Positions 17,269 to 25,865 of a stretch of DNA of 64,000 bases are shown here, piece after piece. The translations under genes and the position numbers were made by a program. Under the pieces are notes generated by a model. That model saw only the letters and a list, made by a program, of their open reading frames with translations. It did no database searches and was not told the origin of the DNA. The stretch is taken from assembly GCF_014873145.1 (NCBI RefSeq), contig NZ_JADBEK010000001.1, positions 1,302,001-1,366,000 of the forward strand, given 5' to 3'. Every line of letters starts with the position of its first letter. The first letter of the stretch is position 1. The DNA is from Nonomuraea angiospora (GTDB taxonomy: Bacteria > Actinomycetota > Actinomycetes > Streptosporangiales > Streptosporangiaceae).

Positions 17269-17742
17269 GTGAGCGTTGGCCTCGTGCGGAACCCCGGCGA
17301 CGGGCGGTTCTTCCGCTACTACCACAGCGAGATCGAGCAGGTCGTGTCGACCACCGAGACGAATGGAGCGGTCACCGTATCGCGGCTGAACCTGGACCGC
17401 GCCGGCGCGCCGCCCCTGCATGCCCACAGCCGGGAGGACGAGAGCTGGGTGGTCCTGTCCGGCCGTGTCCGGTTCTGGGTTGGATCGGTCGGATCGACCT
17501 CGCTCGACACGTGCGACGTGCACGACGCCGAACCCGGCGCCTACATCTACGCGCCCCGGTACGTGCCGCACACGCTCCAGCCGATCACGTCGACCGCGGA
17601 GATCCTCGTCATCAACAGCCCCGGAGCCCTCGAAGGCTACTTCCAGTCGATCGGAGCCGCCGACGAGCGCCACGACGCGGACCACGCCGACCTCCTGGCA
17701 GCGTACGGAATGGTCGTCCTCGACAATCCTCCCGCCGCCTAG
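17269..17742 (+). CDS. Cupin-domain protein (quercetin dioxygenase-like fold)
   Basis: A 157-residue single-domain cupin. Metal ligands are visible in motif 1 (PPLHAHSREDESWVVLSG, with two His and a Glu) and in motif 2 (APRYVPHTLQ, one His). GTG 17269 is preceded by GGAGGAGAG. Such proteins bind Fe or Mn and act as dioxygenases or isomerases, or simply bind ligands; which applies here cannot be said. Control by the divergent MarR protein is supported by the shared operators. Confidence 0.87.
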   Translation: MSVGLVRNPGDGRFFRYYHSEIEQVVSTTETNGAVTVSRLNLDRAGAPPLHAHSREDESWVVLSGRVRFWVGSVGSTSLDTCDVHDAEPGAYIYAPRYVPHTLQPITSTAEILVINSPGALEGYFQSIGAADERHDADHADLLAAYGMVVLDNPPAA

Positions 17743-17747
17743 AGAAT

Positions 17748-18725
17748 TCAGCCCCTCGCCTGCACCAGGCCGAGGTCGCGCAGGCTCTGCGCCGTCTGCA
17801 CGATCGTCGTCTCGGCGGGCCGTGGACGCCAGCCGAGCTCGCCGCGGGCCCGGTCATTGTGGATGATCGGCCGCGGCGGGTCTTCTCCCGGCACCTCCTG
17901 CGTGGGTACGCGTGCGGCCGCCGGGCCGAGCCGTCGGCGCAGGATCCGGGCCATCTCCAGGAAGCTCAGCGTCGGGCCGTCGGCGACGGCCAGGAAGCGC
18001 TTGGCCGCGGCTTCCGGCTCCGCCATGGCGCGAAGGTGCAGGTCGGCCACGTCGCGTACGTCCACGACGCCGAAGCGCTGGCGGGGCGCGAGGCTCATCG
18101 TCCCGTCGAGCATCGCCTTGATCAGCTGCGTCGAGGAGCGCAGGTCGGTCGTGAGAGTGGGCCCGAAGATGGCCGTCGGATTGACCACGACGAGTTCGGT
18201 GTCGCCGCCGTCGCGTTCCATCAGGTCCCACGCGGCCCGCTCGGCGATCACCTTGGAACGCGGGTACGGCGCCAGGCCCGGCGTGTCGGGATCGGTCCAG
18301 TCGTCCTCGGTGAACTCGGCGCCCGGTTTGGGGGTGTATCCGACCGCGGCGAAGGACGAGGTGAGCACGACGCGCCGGGCGCCCGCGTCGCGCGCGGCAC
18401 GCAGCACCCGCAGCGTGCCCTCCCGGGCGGGGACGATCAGCTCGTCGGGGTCGTCGGGCTGGGCGACCGGGATGGGCGAGGCGACGTGGTGAACCTCCTC
18501 GCACCCGGCCACCGCGGCGGGCCAGCCGTCGTCGGCCATCAGGTCGGCGGCGACGACCTCCAGGCCAGCGTCGTCGGCGTCGCCCCGGCGCACCGCCGCG
18601 CGCAGCTCGGTCTCCCGAGCCGTCGAGCGCACGGTGGCGCGTACCGGTCTCCCGGCCCGCAGCAGTGCGGCGATCAGGTGCGTCCCCACGTAGCCGGCCC
18701 CGCCGGTGACCAGGACCCGGCTCAT
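17748..18725 (-). CDS. NAD(P)-dependent epimerase/dehydratase family protein
   Basis: A 325-residue extended SDR. The cofactor motif is VTGGAGYVGTHL at the N-terminus, the catalytic tyrosine and lysine are in YPRSKVIAE, and the fold resembles dihydroflavonol/cinnamoyl-CoA reductase relatives (VVLTSSFAAVGY, VVNPTAIFGP). The start overlaps the stop of the upstream MerR gene (TGATG), so the two are co-translated. It converges on the cupin gene 5 bp away. The substrate is probably a ketone or aldehyde; unknown. Confidence 0.9.
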   Translation of the reverse strand: MSRVLVTGGAGYVGTHLIAALLRAGRPVRATVRSTARETELRAAVRRGDADDAGLEVVAADLMADDGWPAAVAGCEEVHHVASPIPVAQPDDPDELIVPAREGTLRVLRAARDAGARRVVLTSSFAAVGYTPKPGAEFTEDDWTDPDTPGLAPYPRSKVIAERAAWDLMERDGGDTELVVVNPTAIFGPTLTTDLRSSTQLIKAMLDGTMSLAPRQRFGVVDVRDVADLHLRAMAEPEAAAKRFLAVADGPTLSFLEMARILRRRLGPAAARVPTQEVPGEDPPRPIIHNDRARGELGWRPRPAETTIVQTAQSLRDLGLVQARG

Positions 18726-19159
18726 CACAGCGCCCCCAAGCGACCGGCCGCGTCGATGGACCGTCGCACCGCCTCGGCCTCCGCGGCCGTGTCGCCGCGG
18801 TCACGGGCATCCCACAGCGCCGCCTTCTCCCGCAGATAGGCCAGCCGGGCGTGCTGGGCGACGATCTCGGCCTCGATGCGCTCGGCGTGACGTAGCAGCA
18901 GATCGCGCTGTTCGGCCGCCGCCACCGGCCCGCGGGTGCGGTTGGCCAGGTAGGTGCGCATGTCCTCGATGCCCACGCCGACCGCGCGCAGGCAGGCCAG
19001 CGCCTCGATCACGTGAAGATCCTCGTCTCGGTAACGCCTGTGCCCGCTGTTCTCGTCACGGTCGATCGGGCCGACCAGCCCGACCTCCTCGTAGTAGCGC
19101 AGGGTCGGCTCGCTCAGCCCGCTGCGCCGGGACGCCTCATGGATGGTCAAAACTGCCAT
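18725..19159 (-). CDS. MerR family regulator
   Basis: A 144-residue MerR protein. The DNA-binding part is IHEASRRSGLSEPTLRYYEE with the wing RDENSGHRRYRDEDL, followed by a long coiled coil. There are no cysteines after Cys78-like LACLR, so it cannot hold the SoxR 2Fe-2S cluster. ATG 19159 is chosen because the conserved region starts soon after; an upstream ATG at 19177 lies inside the operator. It is the first gene of an operon with the epimerase and probably activates that operon from the palindrome upstream. Confidence 0.88.
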   Translation of the reverse strand: MAVLTIHEASRRSGLSEPTLRYYEEVGLVGPIDRDENSGHRRYRDEDLHVIEALACLRAVGVGIEDMRTYLANRTRGPVAAAEQRDLLLRHAERIEAEIVAQHARLAYLREKAALWDARDRGDTAAEAEAVRRSIDAAGRLGAL

Positions 19160-19175
19160 GTGGCCAGCGAAACAC

Positions 19176-19193
19176 ACCTCAAGCGCTTGAGGT
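19176..19193 (-). promoter_or_regulatory. 18-bp perfect palindrome, SoxR-box-like MerR operator
   Basis: ACCTCAAGC and GCTTGAGGT abut to give a perfect 18-bp palindrome. On the minus strand it lies between TTGACC and a weak -10 about 19 bp away, the spacer length MerR proteins act on. The core CCTCAAG/CTTGAGG matches the known SoxR box, yet the adjacent MerR protein has no iron-sulfur cysteines. Confidence 0.7.
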
Positions 19194-19238
19194 CAAACGC
19201 GCGCGTACTGAGTGGAGATCGACAGGGCCGGCGTCGGG

Positions 19239-19817
19239 TCACCCGGTCTCGGCGCGCGTCAGGTCGCTGACGGCGGCGAGACCTTCGCGTTGCAGTTGGA
19301 GCAGATCGCGGGTCTCATCGGGCGCGATCCACCGGGCGAAGGCCGTCTTGAACACGAGCACCCCCAGCTCGCCGGCCAGGGAGGCGGTCACCTGGGCGAC
19401 GCCGCGGGCCACGAGCGCGGCGGTCACGGCGTGGGAGAGCTTGGCCAGCTTGAGCAGCTCGCGCTCCCGCAACTGCTCATTCGCCGTGATGATCGTGTTC
19501 CGCATGCGGGAGAACTCCCGGCCCCGTCCGTCCTGCAGGACCCGGCCGCCGGCATCGAGCGCCGCGGCGAGCAGGCCGGCCATGGACGTCTCCGCCGGGG
19601 CGTCGGCGATCGCGCCCACGAAGGCGGCTTCGAGCTGCTCCCCGCCGGCGAACAGCACCTCGCGCTTGTCCGCGAAATGCCGGAAGAACGTCCGCTCGGT
19701 CACCCCGGCCCGCCCGGCGATCCCGGCCACGGTCGTCGCCTCGAAGCCGTCCTCGGCGAACAGCTCCAGCGCCGCCCGCTGCAGACGATCCGACGCTCCA
19801 GGTGCCCAACGTGCCAT
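19239..19817 (-). CDS. TetR family regulator
   Basis: A 192-residue TetR protein. The N-terminal helix-turn-helix contains RLQRAALELFAEDGFEATTV and GRAGVTERTFFRHFADKREV; the FFRHF recognition helix is typical. The remainder is an all-helical ligand domain. ATG 19817 places the HTH at the usual distance from the start. It diverges from a NAD-dependent epimerase gene across a 100-bp gap with several related palindromes and is the probable repressor of both genes. No ligand can be inferred. Confidence 0.9.
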   Translation of the reverse strand: MARWAPGASDRLQRAALELFAEDGFEATTVAGIAGRAGVTERTFFRHFADKREVLFAGGEQLEAAFVGAIADAPAETSMAGLLAAALDAGGRVLQDGRGREFSRMRNTIITANEQLRERELLKLAKLSHAVTAALVARGVAQVTASLAGELGVLVFKTAFARWIAPDETRDLLQLQREGLAAVSDLTRAETG

Positions 19818-19841
19818 GTCCGGATCGTAGCCGGAATCGGG

Positions 19842-19899
19842 GTGATGACAGCGGCTGACATCACGGCTATGCTGACTGATGTCAGCCACTGACATCAGT
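19842..19899. promoter_or_regulatory. Cluster of TetR operators
   Basis: Three related inverted repeats are packed between the TetR and epimerase genes: GTGATG...CATCAC (19842-19864, imperfect centre), GCTGAC-TGAT-GTCAGC (19871-19886, perfect arms) and ACTGA-CA-TCAGT (19888-19899, perfect arms). An outer pairing, GGCTGACATCA (19853-19863) with TGATGTCAGCC (19877-19887), links the first two. The shared half-site is TGACATCA or its complement. Confidence 0.68.
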
Positions 19900-19917
19900 A
19901 GGGGAAGCGAGTCCACC

Positions 19918-20814
19918 ATGCACGTCTTCGTCACCGGAGCATCCGGATTCATCGGTCGCGCCGTCGTCGCCGAGCTCATCGCCGCAGGTCACGAGGTGAC
20001 CGGCCTGGCGCGTTCCGAGGCATCGGCATCCGTCATCAAGGACCTCGGGGCGGATGTCCACCTCGGCGACCTCGACGACCTCGACCGCATCCGCCAGGGT
20101 GCGGACGCGGCCGACGGCGTCGTCCACCTGGCGAACAAGCACGACTGGACCCGCCCCGAGGTCTCCAACCACGCCGAACGGGCCGCGGTCCAGGCCATCA
20201 GCGACACGCTCGCCGGTTCGGACCGGCCGTTCGCGCTCGCGGCCGGTCTGGCTCTGCCCGGCCTCGGACGCCCGTCGACGGAGCGGGATCCCAACCCCGC
20301 CGTCGGCCCCGACTCACCGCGCGGCGGCGCCGAGAACCTCGCCCTGAGCTACGCCGGCCGTGGCGTACGCGTGATGTCCGTCCGCTTCGCCCCGACCGTC
20401 CACGGCGAAGGCGACCACGGCTTCATCTCCATCATCGCCCAGGCCGCCCGGCGGCGCGGAGCCTCCGTCTACCCCGGCGAGGGACTCAACCGCTGGCCCG
20501 CCGTCCACCGCTCCGACGCCGCGCGCCTGGTCCGGCTCGGGCTCGAGAACGCCCCCGCCGGTGCGATCCTGCACGCCGCCGCCGAAGAGGGCGTGCCCGT
20601 CCGGCGGATCGCAGAAGCGCTGGCCGACCGCCTCGGCGTGCCGGCGAAGTCCGCCCCGGCGGAGCAGGTCGCCGGCGAGATCCCGTTCATCGGCGGGTTC
20701 CTGGGTGCCGACTTCCCCGCCACGAGCGAGATCACGCGCGACCTGCTCGGCTGGCGGCCCACCGGCCCCACCCTCCTGGAGGACATCGCCGCGGGCCACT
20801 ACGACCAGCCCTGA
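19918..20814 (+). CDS. NAD-dependent epimerase/SDR family protein
   Basis: A 298-residue atypical SDR. The start MHVFVTGASGFIGRAVVAEL gives the cofactor motif GASGFIG, and the family pattern continues with LARSEASASVIKDLGADVHLG. The usual YxxxK is not obvious, as in many members that act as reductases or simply bind NADP. ATG 19918 follows AGGGGAAG. It is controlled by the divergent TetR and ends 7 bp from the convergent ABC operon. Function beyond cofactor binding is unknown. Confidence 0.9.
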   Translation: MHVFVTGASGFIGRAVVAELIAAGHEVTGLARSEASASVIKDLGADVHLGDLDDLDRIRQGADAADGVVHLANKHDWTRPEVSNHAERAAVQAISDTLAGSDRPFALAAGLALPGLGRPSTERDPNPAVGPDSPRGGAENLALSYAGRGVRVMSVRFAPTVHGEGDHGFISIIAQAARRRGASVYPGEGLNRWPAVHRSDAARLVRLGLENAPAGAILHAAAEEGVPVRRIAEALADRLGVPAKSAPAEQVAGEIPFIGGFLGADFPATSEITRDLLGWRPTGPTLLEDIAAGHYDQP

Positions 20815-20821
20815 ACCCCGC

Positions 20822-21559
20822 CTAGCGCGCCCTGGGCACCGAGTCGAGCAGCAGCCTGGTGTAGGGATGCTCGGGCTCCGCCAGCACCCGCGAGACGGGG
20901 CCCCGCTCGACGACCACCCCTCTGTGCAGCACCAGCGTGTCCTCGCACAGGTGCCGTACGACGGCCAGGTCGTGGCTGACGAACAGCAGCGCGACCCCGG
21001 ACTCGGCGCGCACCCGGTTGAGCAGTTCGAGGATCTGCGCCTGGATGGAGACGTCCAGCGCGGCCACCGCCTCGTCGAGCACGAGCACCGACGGCTCCAC
21101 GGCCAGTGCCCTGGCGATGGCCAGGCGCTGCCGCTGCCCGCCGCTGAGCTGGTGCGGCCGGGCCCCGGCCTCGCGGGTGCCCAGCCCGACCTGGTCGAGC
21201 AGCTCGGGGACGCGCGAGCGGTCCCCGCCGTGCAGCCTGAGCGCCACGCGCAGGCATTCGGCGGCGGTGAGCCGCGGGTCGAGCGACAGGTAGGGGTCCT
21301 GGAAGACCATCTGGATCTCGCGGGCCCGCCGCAGCCGCGCCGCCCGGCCGCGCTCCTTGGCAGAGCGCGCCCGCCCGTCCACGGTGATCGTGCCGGAGTC
21401 GGGGGTGACGAGGCCGACGAGCATGCGCGCGATCGTCGTCTTCCCCGACCCGGACTCGCCGACCAGGCCCAGCGAGCCGCCCGGCGGCAGCTCGAAGGAC
21501 ACCTGGTCGGCGGCCACCGAGCCGTGGAAGGACTTGCACAGATCGCGTACGCCGAGCAT
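20822..21559 (-). CDS. Peptide-type ABC importer ATPase (DppF-like)
   Basis: A 245-residue ATPase. Walker A is GESGSGKTT, the Q loop is MVFQDPYLSLDPR, the signature is LSGGQRQRLAIARAL, Walker B is VLVLDEAVAALDVS and the H loop is FVSHDLAVV. The C-terminus retains EHPYTRLLLDSVP, but the cysteine-rich FeS-like tail of many DppF proteins is absent. The start overlaps the stop of the DppD-like gene (TGATG). It is the last gene of the six-gene minus-strand importer operon and pairs with its neighbour as a heterodimer. Confidence 0.93.
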   Translation of the reverse strand: MLGVRDLCKSFHGSVAADQVSFELPPGGSLGLVGESGSGKTTIARMLVGLVTPDSGTITVDGRARSAKERGRAARLRRAREIQMVFQDPYLSLDPRLTAAECLRVALRLHGGDRSRVPELLDQVGLGTREAGARPHQLSGGQRQRLAIARALAVEPSVLVLDEAVAALDVSIQAQILELLNRVRAESGVALLFVSHDLAVVRHLCEDTLVLHRGVVVERGPVSRVLAEPEHPYTRLLLDSVPRAR

Positions 21560-22500
21560 CACGCCTCCACCAGACGGCAGGCGGCGGAGCCGCCGGACAC
21601 GGTCACGGGCCGCGGCGACCACTCCTCGCAGGCGTCCGCGGCCCGCGGGCACCGCGGCGCGAACGGGCAGCCGGCGAACGTGTCGTCCAGCGAGGGCGGG
21701 CGGCCGGGGATGGGCCGGAGAGGACGGGGATCGTCCAGCTCCGGCGTGCAGGCCAGCAACCCGGCCGTGTAGGGGTGCCGGGGGTCCCCGAACAGCTCCT
21801 TGGCCGGCCGCGACTCGACCACCGTGCCCGCGTACAGCACGTGCACCCGGTCGCAGAAGGACGCGGCGAGGTGCAGGTCGTGGGTGATGAACAGCATGCC
21901 GAGCTCCCGCTCCGCCTGGACCTCGCGCAGCAGGGCGAGCGTCTCGGCCTGGGTGGTGACGTCGAGCGCGCTCGTCGCCTCGTCGGCCAGCAGCAGCGCG
22001 GGGTCGGCGGCCAGCGCGGCGGCGACGACCACCCGTTGCAGCATGCCGCCGGACAGCTCGTGCGGATATTGCCGCATGCGCAGCTCGGGATCGCGCAGGC
22101 CGACGGCGGCCAGCAGCTCCACCGCCCGGGCGCGCGCCTCGGCCTTGGGGCGGCCCAGCGTGTGCACCATGCGCTCGGTCAGGAAGTCGCCGACCCGGCG
22201 GACCGGGTTGAGCGAGGCGCGCGGGTCCTGGTAGATCATCGACACTTGCGAGGCCCGCAGGTCCCTGAGCCGGCCCGGGTCCATCGCGAGCACGTCCTCG
22301 CCCGAGACCAGCACCCTGCCGGCGGCCGCCGCCCCGGCGGGCAGCAGCCGCAGCACCGCCCGGGCCAGCGTGGACTTGCCCGACCCCGACTCGCCGACCA
22401 GGCCCACGATCTCGCCCTTGCCGACGGCCAGCGACACCTCGCGCAGGATCGGCCGCCGGCCGCCCGCCTCGATCGTCAACTCCTCCACGGAGAGCAGCAT
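21559..22500 (-). CDS. Peptide-type ABC importer ATPase (DppD-like)
   Basis: A 313-residue ATPase. Motifs are [38 protein letters not shown] and LLLADEATSALDVT. The C-terminal oligopeptide-transporter domain is complete, with the cysteine cluster CPFAPRCPRAADACEEW that in relatives binds a [4Fe-4S] cluster. ATG 22500 overlaps the stop of the permease gene. It forms the energising pair with the DppF-like subunit. Confidence 0.93.
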   Translation of the reverse strand: MLLSVEELTIEAGGRRPILREVSLAVGKGEIVGLVGESGSGKSTLARAVLRLLPAGAAAAGRVLVSGEDVLAMDPGRLRDLRASQVSMIYQDPRASLNPVRRVGDFLTERMVHTLGRPKAEARARAVELLAAVGLRDPELRMRQYPHELSGGMLQRVVVAAALAADPALLLADEATSALDVTTQAETLALLREVQAERELGMLFITHDLHLAASFCDRVHVLYAGTVVESRPAKELFGDPRHPYTAGLLACTPELDDPRPLRPIPGRPPSLDDTFAGCPFAPRCPRAADACEEWSPRPVTVSGGSAACRLVEA

Positions 22501-23342
22501 CAGGTCCCCCTCACGCCCAGGCGGTCGGCCAGGCGTACGCCGATCACGTTGAACGACACGACCACCAGCGCGATGGCCGCGCCCGGCACCAGCACCGGCA
22601 GGAACGCGCCCTGCACGATCGCCGGTTGCCCCTCCTTCACCATGAGCCCCCAGTCGGACGACGGCGGCTGCGCCCCGAACCCCAGGAAGCTCAGCGTGGC
22701 CAGGCTCATCAGTCCCTCGCCGAACAGCACGACCAGGTAGCCCACGATCGAGCGCGCCATGTTGGGCACCAGGTGCCGCACGCAGATCGCGAACCCGCCC
22801 ATGCCCTGGACCCGGTAGGCGTCGATGTACGGCTTGCCGCACTCGCCCAGCGCCACGCTCCTGGTGTAGCGGGCGATCGTCGGCGTGTACGCCAGCCCGA
22901 GCGCGACCACCGCCGTGGTCATCCCGTTGCCGAACACCGCGACGACCAGCACCACGAACAGCAGCCCGGGGAAGGCGTACATGACGTCGGTCAGCCTGGA
23001 CACGACGGCGTCCACCCAGCCGCGGTGCCAGGCGGCCAGCGTGCCGAGCGCGACGCCGAGCACGGAGGCGATGGCCAGCAGCGCCAGGGGGCCGATCAGG
23101 GAGGTGCGGGCGCCGTACAGGACCCTGGTGAGCAGGTCGCGGCCCGACTGGTCGGCGCCGAGCAGGTGCCCGGGCGACATCGGCGCGAGCGTGGCGGCGA
23201 AGTCGACCGCGTCCGGCTCGTACGGGGCCACCAGCGGCGCGAACACCGCCGCCACCACGACCAGCGCCAGGAAGGCGCCGGCCAGCCGGTAGCCGAGCGG
23301 CCGGGCGGCCTTCGGCGAGAGAGTGGCGACCATCGTGGTCAT
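22500..23342 (-). CDS. Peptide-type ABC importer permease (DppC-like)
   Basis: A 280-residue permease with an N-terminal membrane helix and about five more in the transport domain. APMSPGHLLGADQSGRDLL is the conserved DppC N-terminal block, and YIDAYRVQGMGGFAICVRHL is the EAA-like loop that contacts the ATPase. Starts and stops overlap on both sides (ATGA). A weak oddity is the AICVRH sequence, where IIxRH is usual. Confidence 0.93.
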   Translation of the reverse strand: MTTMVATLSPKAARPLGYRLAGAFLALVVVAAVFAPLVAPYEPDAVDFAATLAPMSPGHLLGADQSGRDLLTRVLYGARTSLIGPLALLAIASVLGVALGTLAAWHRGWVDAVVSRLTDVMYAFPGLLFVVLVVAVFGNGMTTAVVALGLAYTPTIARYTRSVALGECGKPYIDAYRVQGMGGFAICVRHLVPNMARSIVGYLVVLFGEGLMSLATLSFLGFGAQPPSSDWGLMVKEGQPAIVQGAFLPVLVPGAAIALVVVSFNVIGVRLADRLGVRGT

Positions 23343-24253
23343 GCGCGCCTCCGCACCCTGGGGTCGATCAGCGGCTGGGCGAGATCGACGAGCGTGGTCA
23401 CGAGGATGTACGCGGCCACCATGAGCAACATCACCGCCTGCGTCACGGGGAAGTCGTGCGTGTTGATCGCGTTGACGAGCAGCGAGCCGACGCCGTTGAG
23501 CCCGAACGCGGTCTCCACGGTCACCGTGCCCGCCAGCATGCCCGCCGTGACCAGCCCGCACATGGTCACGATCGGCCCCAGCGCGCCCCTGAGCACGTGT
23601 CTGACCACGATCAGCCGTTCGGACAGGCCGGACGCGCGGGCCACGGTCACGTGGTCGAGCTCGCGCTGCTCCACCATGGACTGCCGGGTCACCCGGCTGA
23701 TGATGGCCAGCGCGCCGAGCGCCAGCGTCACGGCCGGCAGCGTCAAGTGCCACAGCGACCCGCCGCCCATGACGGGGAACCAGCCGAGCTGCACGCCGAA
23801 CAGCGAGATCAGCGCCGTGGCCACCACGAAGGGCGGCACCGAGGTGGCGAACGTCGTGCCCGCCACCACCGCCGAGTCGGTGCGCCCGCCGCGCACCGCG
23901 GCCAGCACCCCGAGCGCGATCCCGAACCCCACGAACAGCGTCGCGGCGTAGGCCACCAGCCCGAGCGTGCTCGGCAGCCGCGCCATCAGCAGGTCGAAGA
24001 CCTGGTCGTTGTACTGGGTCGAACGCCCGAGGTCCCCGGTCACCGCGTCGCCGAGCCATCGTGCGTACTGCACCAGGAACGGGTCGTCCAGGTGGTATTC
24101 GGCCCGGACGGCGGCCAGGTATTCGGGCGTGAGGTTCTCCTTGCCGCCCGCCAGGAACGTGACCGGGTCGCCGGGCGCCGCGTAGGACGCCCCGAAGATC
24201 ACGAACGAGGTGGCGAGCAGCGTGACGAGCAGCCCGGCCAGCTTGCGCACCAT
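23339..24253 (-). CDS. Peptide-type ABC importer permease (DppB-like)
   Basis: A 304-residue permease with six predicted helices. The N-terminus carries APGDPVTFLAGG and YHLDDPFLVQYARWLGD, both conserved in DppB, and ASGLSERLIVVRHVLRGAL is the ATPase-contact loop. GLNGVGSLLVNAI near the end is also diagnostic. It begins 4 bp after the binding-protein gene and overlaps the DppC-like gene, so stoichiometric expression is likely. Confidence 0.93.
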   Translation of the reverse strand: MVRKLAGLLVTLLATSFVIFGASYAAPGDPVTFLAGGKENLTPEYLAAVRAEYHLDDPFLVQYARWLGDAVTGDLGRSTQYNDQVFDLLMARLPSTLGLVAYAATLFVGFGIALGVLAAVRGGRTDSAVVAGTTFATSVPPFVVATALISLFGVQLGWFPVMGGGSLWHLTLPAVTLALGALAIISRVTRQSMVEQRELDHVTVARASGLSERLIVVRHVLRGALGPIVTMCGLVTAGMLAGTVTVETAFGLNGVGSLLVNAINTHDFPVTQAVMLLMVAAYILVTTLVDLAQPLIDPRVRRRA

Positions 24254-24257
24254 GGGT

Positions 24258-25865
24258 TCAGCCCTTGGCCCCGAGGTCGGCCGCCCACGGGTAGCCCATG
24301 TTCACCTGCGAGGCCGGGGGCCCGGTCACCTTGCTGCCGAGCACGACCGCGTTGGGCACCTCGACCAGCGAGATCCACACCATGTCGGCGGTGAAGCGGC
24401 GCTGCAGCTCGATGACGTCCTTGGCGCGGGCCGCGTCGTCGGTGGCGCTCAGCGCCCTGGCGACGAGCTCGTCGTACTCGGGCGAGCTGAACTTGACCCA
24501 GTTGTTCGACGAGCCGGTCAGGCCGTTGTCGTAGAAGCCGATCGGGTCGGACTTGGTGATGTACCAGTCGTCGGGCACCAGGTCCACCTGCGCGCGCAGC
24601 GACTCGTCGGTGTAGAAGCTGCCGAACTCCGAGGCCGGGACGGTCTTGATCTGCGCGGTCAGCCCGATCTTCTTCGCCGCGTCGACCACCGCGTTGGCGA
24701 TCACCGTACGGGCCTGCTCGCCGTTGGTCGCCACGATGATCGGCTCCTTCGGCGACCCGGCCTCCTGCACGAGCTTCTTGGCCTCCTCCAGCCGCGGCGA
24801 GTCCGGCGCCCCCTGCAACTGGTCGTAGGCCGCCTGGAACGCCTCCTTCTGGTAGGACCACGCCCCCGCCCCGACGGGCACCTTCCACGGCCTGGCCAGC
24901 CCCGCGAATCCGGACTTGGCGATGCCCGCCCGGTCGACCGCCAGCGACAGCGCCCGCCGGATCCGCGCGTCCTTCATCACGCCGCGGTCGGTCGGCAGCA
25001 GCACGAACACGCGCGTGGTCGCGCCGTAGGCCACGCTCACCGCCTGGTTGCTCTGCGGCGCCACCGCGGGCCCGGTGTCCGACAGGTACGCCCCCTGCGC
25101 CGCCCCCGTGACCAGGCTGTTGACCAGCGCCGTGTCGTCGGCCCACTGGAAGGTGACGGTCTTGGTGAGCGGCTTGACGTCCTTGTTCCAGTACGCGTCA
25201 TAGCGCTCGATCGTCAACTGGCTGCCGGACTTCCACTCCTTGAGCCGGTAAGGCCCGCTGCAGGCGTCCTCGTGCCCGGGTGTGCCGAAGTCCTTGCCGA
25301 GCCCGTCCACGACCTTCTGGTTCAGGACGATGCCCGCGCCGCCCGCGAGGGCCTGCACGAACAGCGCGTTGGGCCGCTTGAACGCGATCGTGACCTCGTG
25401 GTCGCCGGTCTTGGCGACGGACTGCACGTCCTCGAACTCGTCGGACTCGTCCTTGCCCTCACCCGCGTGCCGCTCGAGGCTCCACACGACGTCGTCGGCG
25501 GTGACCGGCGAGCCGTCGTGGAAGGTGGCGTCCTGGCGCAGCGTGAGGACCATGGTCTTGGGGTCGGGCTGCTCCGTCTTCTCGGCCAGCCACGGTTTGA
25601 CCGTCATGTCGGGCTGGGTCTGCATGAGGCGCTCGCAGACGTTGGCCATGACCGTGCGGTTGTCGGTGCCGCCGTCGAGGTCGAGGTCGAGGGTGCCGGG
25701 CTCCTGGCCGAGCAGCCAGACGGCGTTGTCGAGCGGGCCTGCCGCCTTCGGCGTGCGGTCGACCAGCGTGAGCGTGGCCGGGTCGGGCGCCTTGGTGGTG
25801 GCCGCCGGGCCGCCGCAGGCCGCGGTGAGAGCGGCGAGCCCGAGCAGGGCGAGTGTCTTCTTCAC
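24258..25865 (-). CDS. ABC importer substrate-binding lipoprotein (family 5)
   Basis: A 535-residue solute-binding protein. The signal peptide begins VKKTLALLGLAAL and ends in the lipobox LTAAC. Family-5 hallmarks are LTLRQDATFHDGSPVTADDV and GSGPYRLKEW-like sequence (CSGPYRLKEWKSGS). GTG 25865 overlaps the stop of the C45-type gene and has GGAGAAG as its ribosome-binding site. It captures the substrate outside the membrane for the Dpp-like permeases. The family binds peptides, nickel, opines, oligosaccharides and amides, so the ligand is open; the adjacent amidohydrolase favours an amide-bonded one. Confidence 0.92.
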   Translation of the reverse strand: MKKTLALLGLAALTAACGGPAATTKAPDPATLTLVDRTPKAAGPLDNAVWLLGQEPGTLDLDLDGGTDNRTVMANVCERLMQTQPDMTVKPWLAEKTEQPDPKTMVLTLRQDATFHDGSPVTADDVVWSLERHAGEGKDESDEFEDVQSVAKTGDHEVTIAFKRPNALFVQALAGGAGIVLNQKVVDGLGKDFGTPGHEDACSGPYRLKEWKSGSQLTIERYDAYWNKDVKPLTKTVTFQWADDTALVNSLVTGAAQGAYLSDTGPAVAPQSNQAVSVAYGATTRVFVLLPTDRGVMKDARIRRALSLAVDRAGIAKSGFAGLARPWKVPVGAGAWSYQKEAFQAAYDQLQGAPDSPRLEEAKKLVQEAGSPKEPIIVATNGEQARTVIANAVVDAAKKIGLTAQIKTVPASEFGSFYTDESLRAQVDLVPDDWYITKSDPIGFYDNGLTGSSNNWVKFSSPEYDELVARALSATDDAARAKDVIELQRRFTADMVWISLVEVPNAVVLGSKVTGPPASQVNMGYPWAADLGAKG

